DNA of 6,568 bases from Candidatus Methanomethylophilaceae archaeon (GTDB lineage: Archaea > Thermoplasmatota > Thermoplasmata > Methanomassiliicoccales > Methanomethylophilaceae): contig WOYN01000118.1 in the NCBI GenBank assembly GCA_011620825.1, positions 1-6,568 on the forward strand, in the 5' to 3' direction. The translations under genes were made by a program, and so were the position numbers. How positions within the stretch are numbered: the stretch's first letter is position 1; each line of letters begins with the position of its first letter. The notes beneath the pieces were generated by a model that ran no database searches, was not told the origin of the DNA, and saw only the letters and a list, made by a program, of their open reading frames with translations. Of this stretch, positions 6,550 to 6,568 are shown in pieces.

Positions 6550-6568
6550 AGCTCTTCCAGGCATACAT

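Noticed and set aside
5959..6564. Minus-strand open frame of 201 codons opposite the small helical protein
   Set aside because: The plus strand has a correctly spaced TATA-like box and a clear helical amino-acid pattern; the minus translation has no coherent pattern.

Overview
The window reads as archaeal chromosome, most likely a methanogen-type member of the Thermoplasmatota (Methanomassiliicoccales-like). That placement is inference. It rests on AT-rich TATA-like boxes about 25 bases before several start codons with no Shine-Dalgarno site between (leaderless transcripts), frequent AGG arginine and ATA isoleucine codons in moderately GC-rich DNA, and the general look of the proteins. The window is almost fully coding. 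No RNA gene, CRISPR array or mobile element was seen, and no gene-free stretch exceeds 100 bases.

Left part (1-948, plus strand): the 3' portion of a radical SAM protein with a complete SPASM domain; its N-terminus and the CxxxCxxC cluster lie outside the window. It ends three bases from the end of a convergent minus-strand gene group.

Centre (952-3378, minus strand): cobO (corrinoid adenosyltransferase), then cysK (O-acetylserine sulfhydrylase), then metA (homoserine O-acetyltransferase), closely packed. As written, cysK and metA form one 613-codon open frame, but this is an artefact of a one-base loss near 1956-1962. Restoring the base gives a normal CysK tail ending at a TGA, followed one base later by a TTG-started metA whose active-site residues fall exactly on the classical MetA numbering (Glu111, Cys142, His235, Glu237). 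cysK and metA belong to sulfur amino-acid synthesis; cobO activates corrinoids.

Right part (3457-6549, plus strand): a 14-TM-type MFS exporter divergent from cobO, a cation diffusion facilitator (CDF) metal transporter with a four-cysteine C-terminal cluster and an unusual TM2 site, and a small helical TPR-like protein of unknown function. Each has its own TATA-like box, so these three look like separate transcription units.

The most notable items are the cysK frameshift that creates a false CysK-MetA fusion, and the CDF protein's cysteine cluster combined with its altered membrane site. I saw no clear sign of an entirely new multi-gene system.
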